7,234 nt of DNA from Micavibrio_B sp044238965. GTDB lineage: Bacteria > Pseudomonadota > Alphaproteobacteria > Micavibrionales > Micavibrionaceae. The notes beneath the pieces are model-generated. The model saw nothing but the letters and a program-made list of their open reading frames with translations, did no database searches and had not been told where the DNA came from. The stretch spans positions 1 through 7,234 of the forward strand of contig JBIICJ010000074.1 of assembly GCA_044238965.1 (NCBI GenBank), in the 5' to 3' direction. Position numbers and translations under genes: made by a program. This document shows positions 6,491-7,234 of this stretch, piece by piece. Position 1 is the first letter of the stretch. Every line of letters starts with the position of its first letter.

Positions 6491-7234
6491 ATGATTCAGA
6501 ACACGCGCACATTTCTAACCACTACGTGCCTAACAGCAGCATTGCTATGCTTGCCGTTTGCTGTGCTTGCTAATCCGCAAGGTGGCACCGTTGCGGCAGG
6601 GCAAGCGACCATTTCTGAAGTCGGCAAGAAGCTTGATATCAATCAGCAAAGCAACAAGTTGGTGCTCGATTGGCGTAGTTTCGATATTGCGCCAGATGAA
6701 CATACGCAGTTTTATCAACCAGACAGTAGCTCGATTGCGCTCAACCGCGTGAACAGTAACAGCCCAAGTAATATTAACGGTAAGCTCACTGCTAATGGTA
6801 ATGTGGTGATTGTGAACCAGAACGGGGTGATGTTCGGGCGCGGCGCGCAGGTGGACGTGAACGGATTGGTCGCTACCACCGCCGATATTGATAACGATAA
6901 ATTCATGAACAACAGCACGCTCGCATTCGACAAGAAAGGCAAAGCCGATGCAGCGATTGTGAACGAAGGTTCCATCACCGCGAAGGAGGCGGGGCTGGTA
7001 GGGTTCGTTGCGCCGAATGTGGTAAATGATGGGGTGATCACTGCGAAAATGGGGCGCGTGCATCTCGCCTCGGGGGATACGGCAACAGTGGACATGTATG
7101 GCGATGGGCTGATGCAGGTCGCCGTGTCGGAGGACGTAACCTCGCAGCTGGTGGCTAACAACGGAGCGATCGAGGCCAACGGCGGTAAAATCGCCCTCAC
7201 CGCCGCGGCGGGGAAGGACATCGTCAACAGCCTG
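6491..7234 (+). CDS. TpsA exoprotein, filamentous-haemagglutinin-type TPS domain (3' end outside window)
   Basis: 248 codons are visible and the frame is still open at the right edge. The N-terminus is an ordinary signal peptide (core about residues 8-26, cleavage after AVLA at 27) without the long extension found on some large TPS exoproteins. The mature protein begins NPQGGTV and continues with a haemagglutination-activity (TPS) domain: GQATISEVGKKLDI, KLVLDWRSFDI (55-65), INGKLTANGNVVIVNQNGV (the NPNG-type motif, here NQNG), then GRGAQVDVNGLVATT. Repeating short strands such as AIVNEGSITAKEAGLVGF and VVNDGVITAKMGRVHL are right-handed beta-helix coils. This domain is recognised by TpsB and starts folding at the surface. 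What the rest does (adhesin, haemolysin, contact-dependent toxin) cannot be judged here. No strong Shine-Dalgarno precedes the ATG; AGAGGG lies about 30 bases upstream. The 78-bp gap from tpsB contains no clear terminator. This is the most GC-rich segment of the window. Confidence 0.9.
   Translation, partial: MIQNTRTFLTTTCLTAALLCLPFAVLANPQGGTVAAGQATISEVGKKLDINQQSNKLVLDWRSFDIAPDEHTQFYQPDSSSIALNRVNSNSPSNINGKLTANGNVVIVNQNGVMFGRGAQVDVNGLVATTADIDNDKFMNNSTLAFDKKGKADAAIVNEGSITAKEAGLVGFVAPNVVNDGVITAKMGRVHLASGDTATVDMYGDGLMQVAVSEDVTSQLVANNGAIEANGGKIALTAAAGKDIVNSL

Noticed and set aside
6545..7227. Long minus-strand open frames opposite the start of tpsA
   Set aside because: The plus strand carries a convincing signal peptide and TPS domain. 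The opposite frames have low-complexity, unrecognisable translations and no start signals, and arise from the GC-rich codon pattern.
1..7234. CRISPR array, tRNA or rRNA gene, insertion sequence
   Set aside because: No regularly spaced repeats, cloverleaf-like sequence, rRNA-like sequence or transposase-like frame was seen on either strand.

Overview
The window looks like a piece of a Gram-negative proteobacterial chromosome. It encodes an outer-membrane two-partner secretion (TPS) transporter, the start of its secreted partner, and the remains of an outer-membrane beta-barrel. An alphaproteobacterium is my best guess, from the overall style of the proteins, but nothing here settles the taxonomy. 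Base composition changes along the window (judged by eye): the left operon is moderately AT-rich, the gene at about 2977-3987 is clearly more AT-rich, and the TPS genes on the right are more GC-rich, most of all the TpsA start.

Left part (1-2904, all minus strand): four tightly packed genes read leftwards. They are a cation diffusion facilitator (CDF) metal exporter, a stand-alone YqfO/NIF3-insert-like small protein, a glucokinase-family sugar kinase, and a NodB-type polysaccharide deacetylase that runs off the left edge. The junctions overlap by 17 bp, 4 bp (ATGA) and 1 bp (TAATG), so this is almost certainly one translationally coupled operon. A 72-bp AT-rich leader with two inverted repeats precedes it.

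Middle (2977-4702): an unrecognised AT-rich gene on the minus strand has a good sigma70-like promoter whose predicted transcription start falls on the ATG, suggesting a leaderless mRNA. To its right is the C-terminal half of an outer-membrane beta-barrel gene, also minus strand. It has no signal peptide or N-terminal half, and an extra A in a run of five knocks its last 12 or so residues out of frame. The lost frame ends in the typical barrel ending VYKF-stop, followed 20 bp later by an intact hairpin terminator. The following 205 bp is a divergent control region with a candidate promoter on each strand and small inverted repeats.

Right part (4703-7234, plus strand): a complete TpsB transporter (ShlB/FhaC family: signal peptide, POTRA domains, 16-strand-type barrel) followed after 78 bp by the first 248 codons of its TpsA partner, with a signal peptide and a haemagglutinin-type TPS secretion domain. 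The two form a secretion pair: TpsA crosses the inner membrane by Sec, its TPS domain is recognised by the POTRA domains of TpsB, and the rest is threaded to the cell surface. The functional part of TpsA lies beyond the window.
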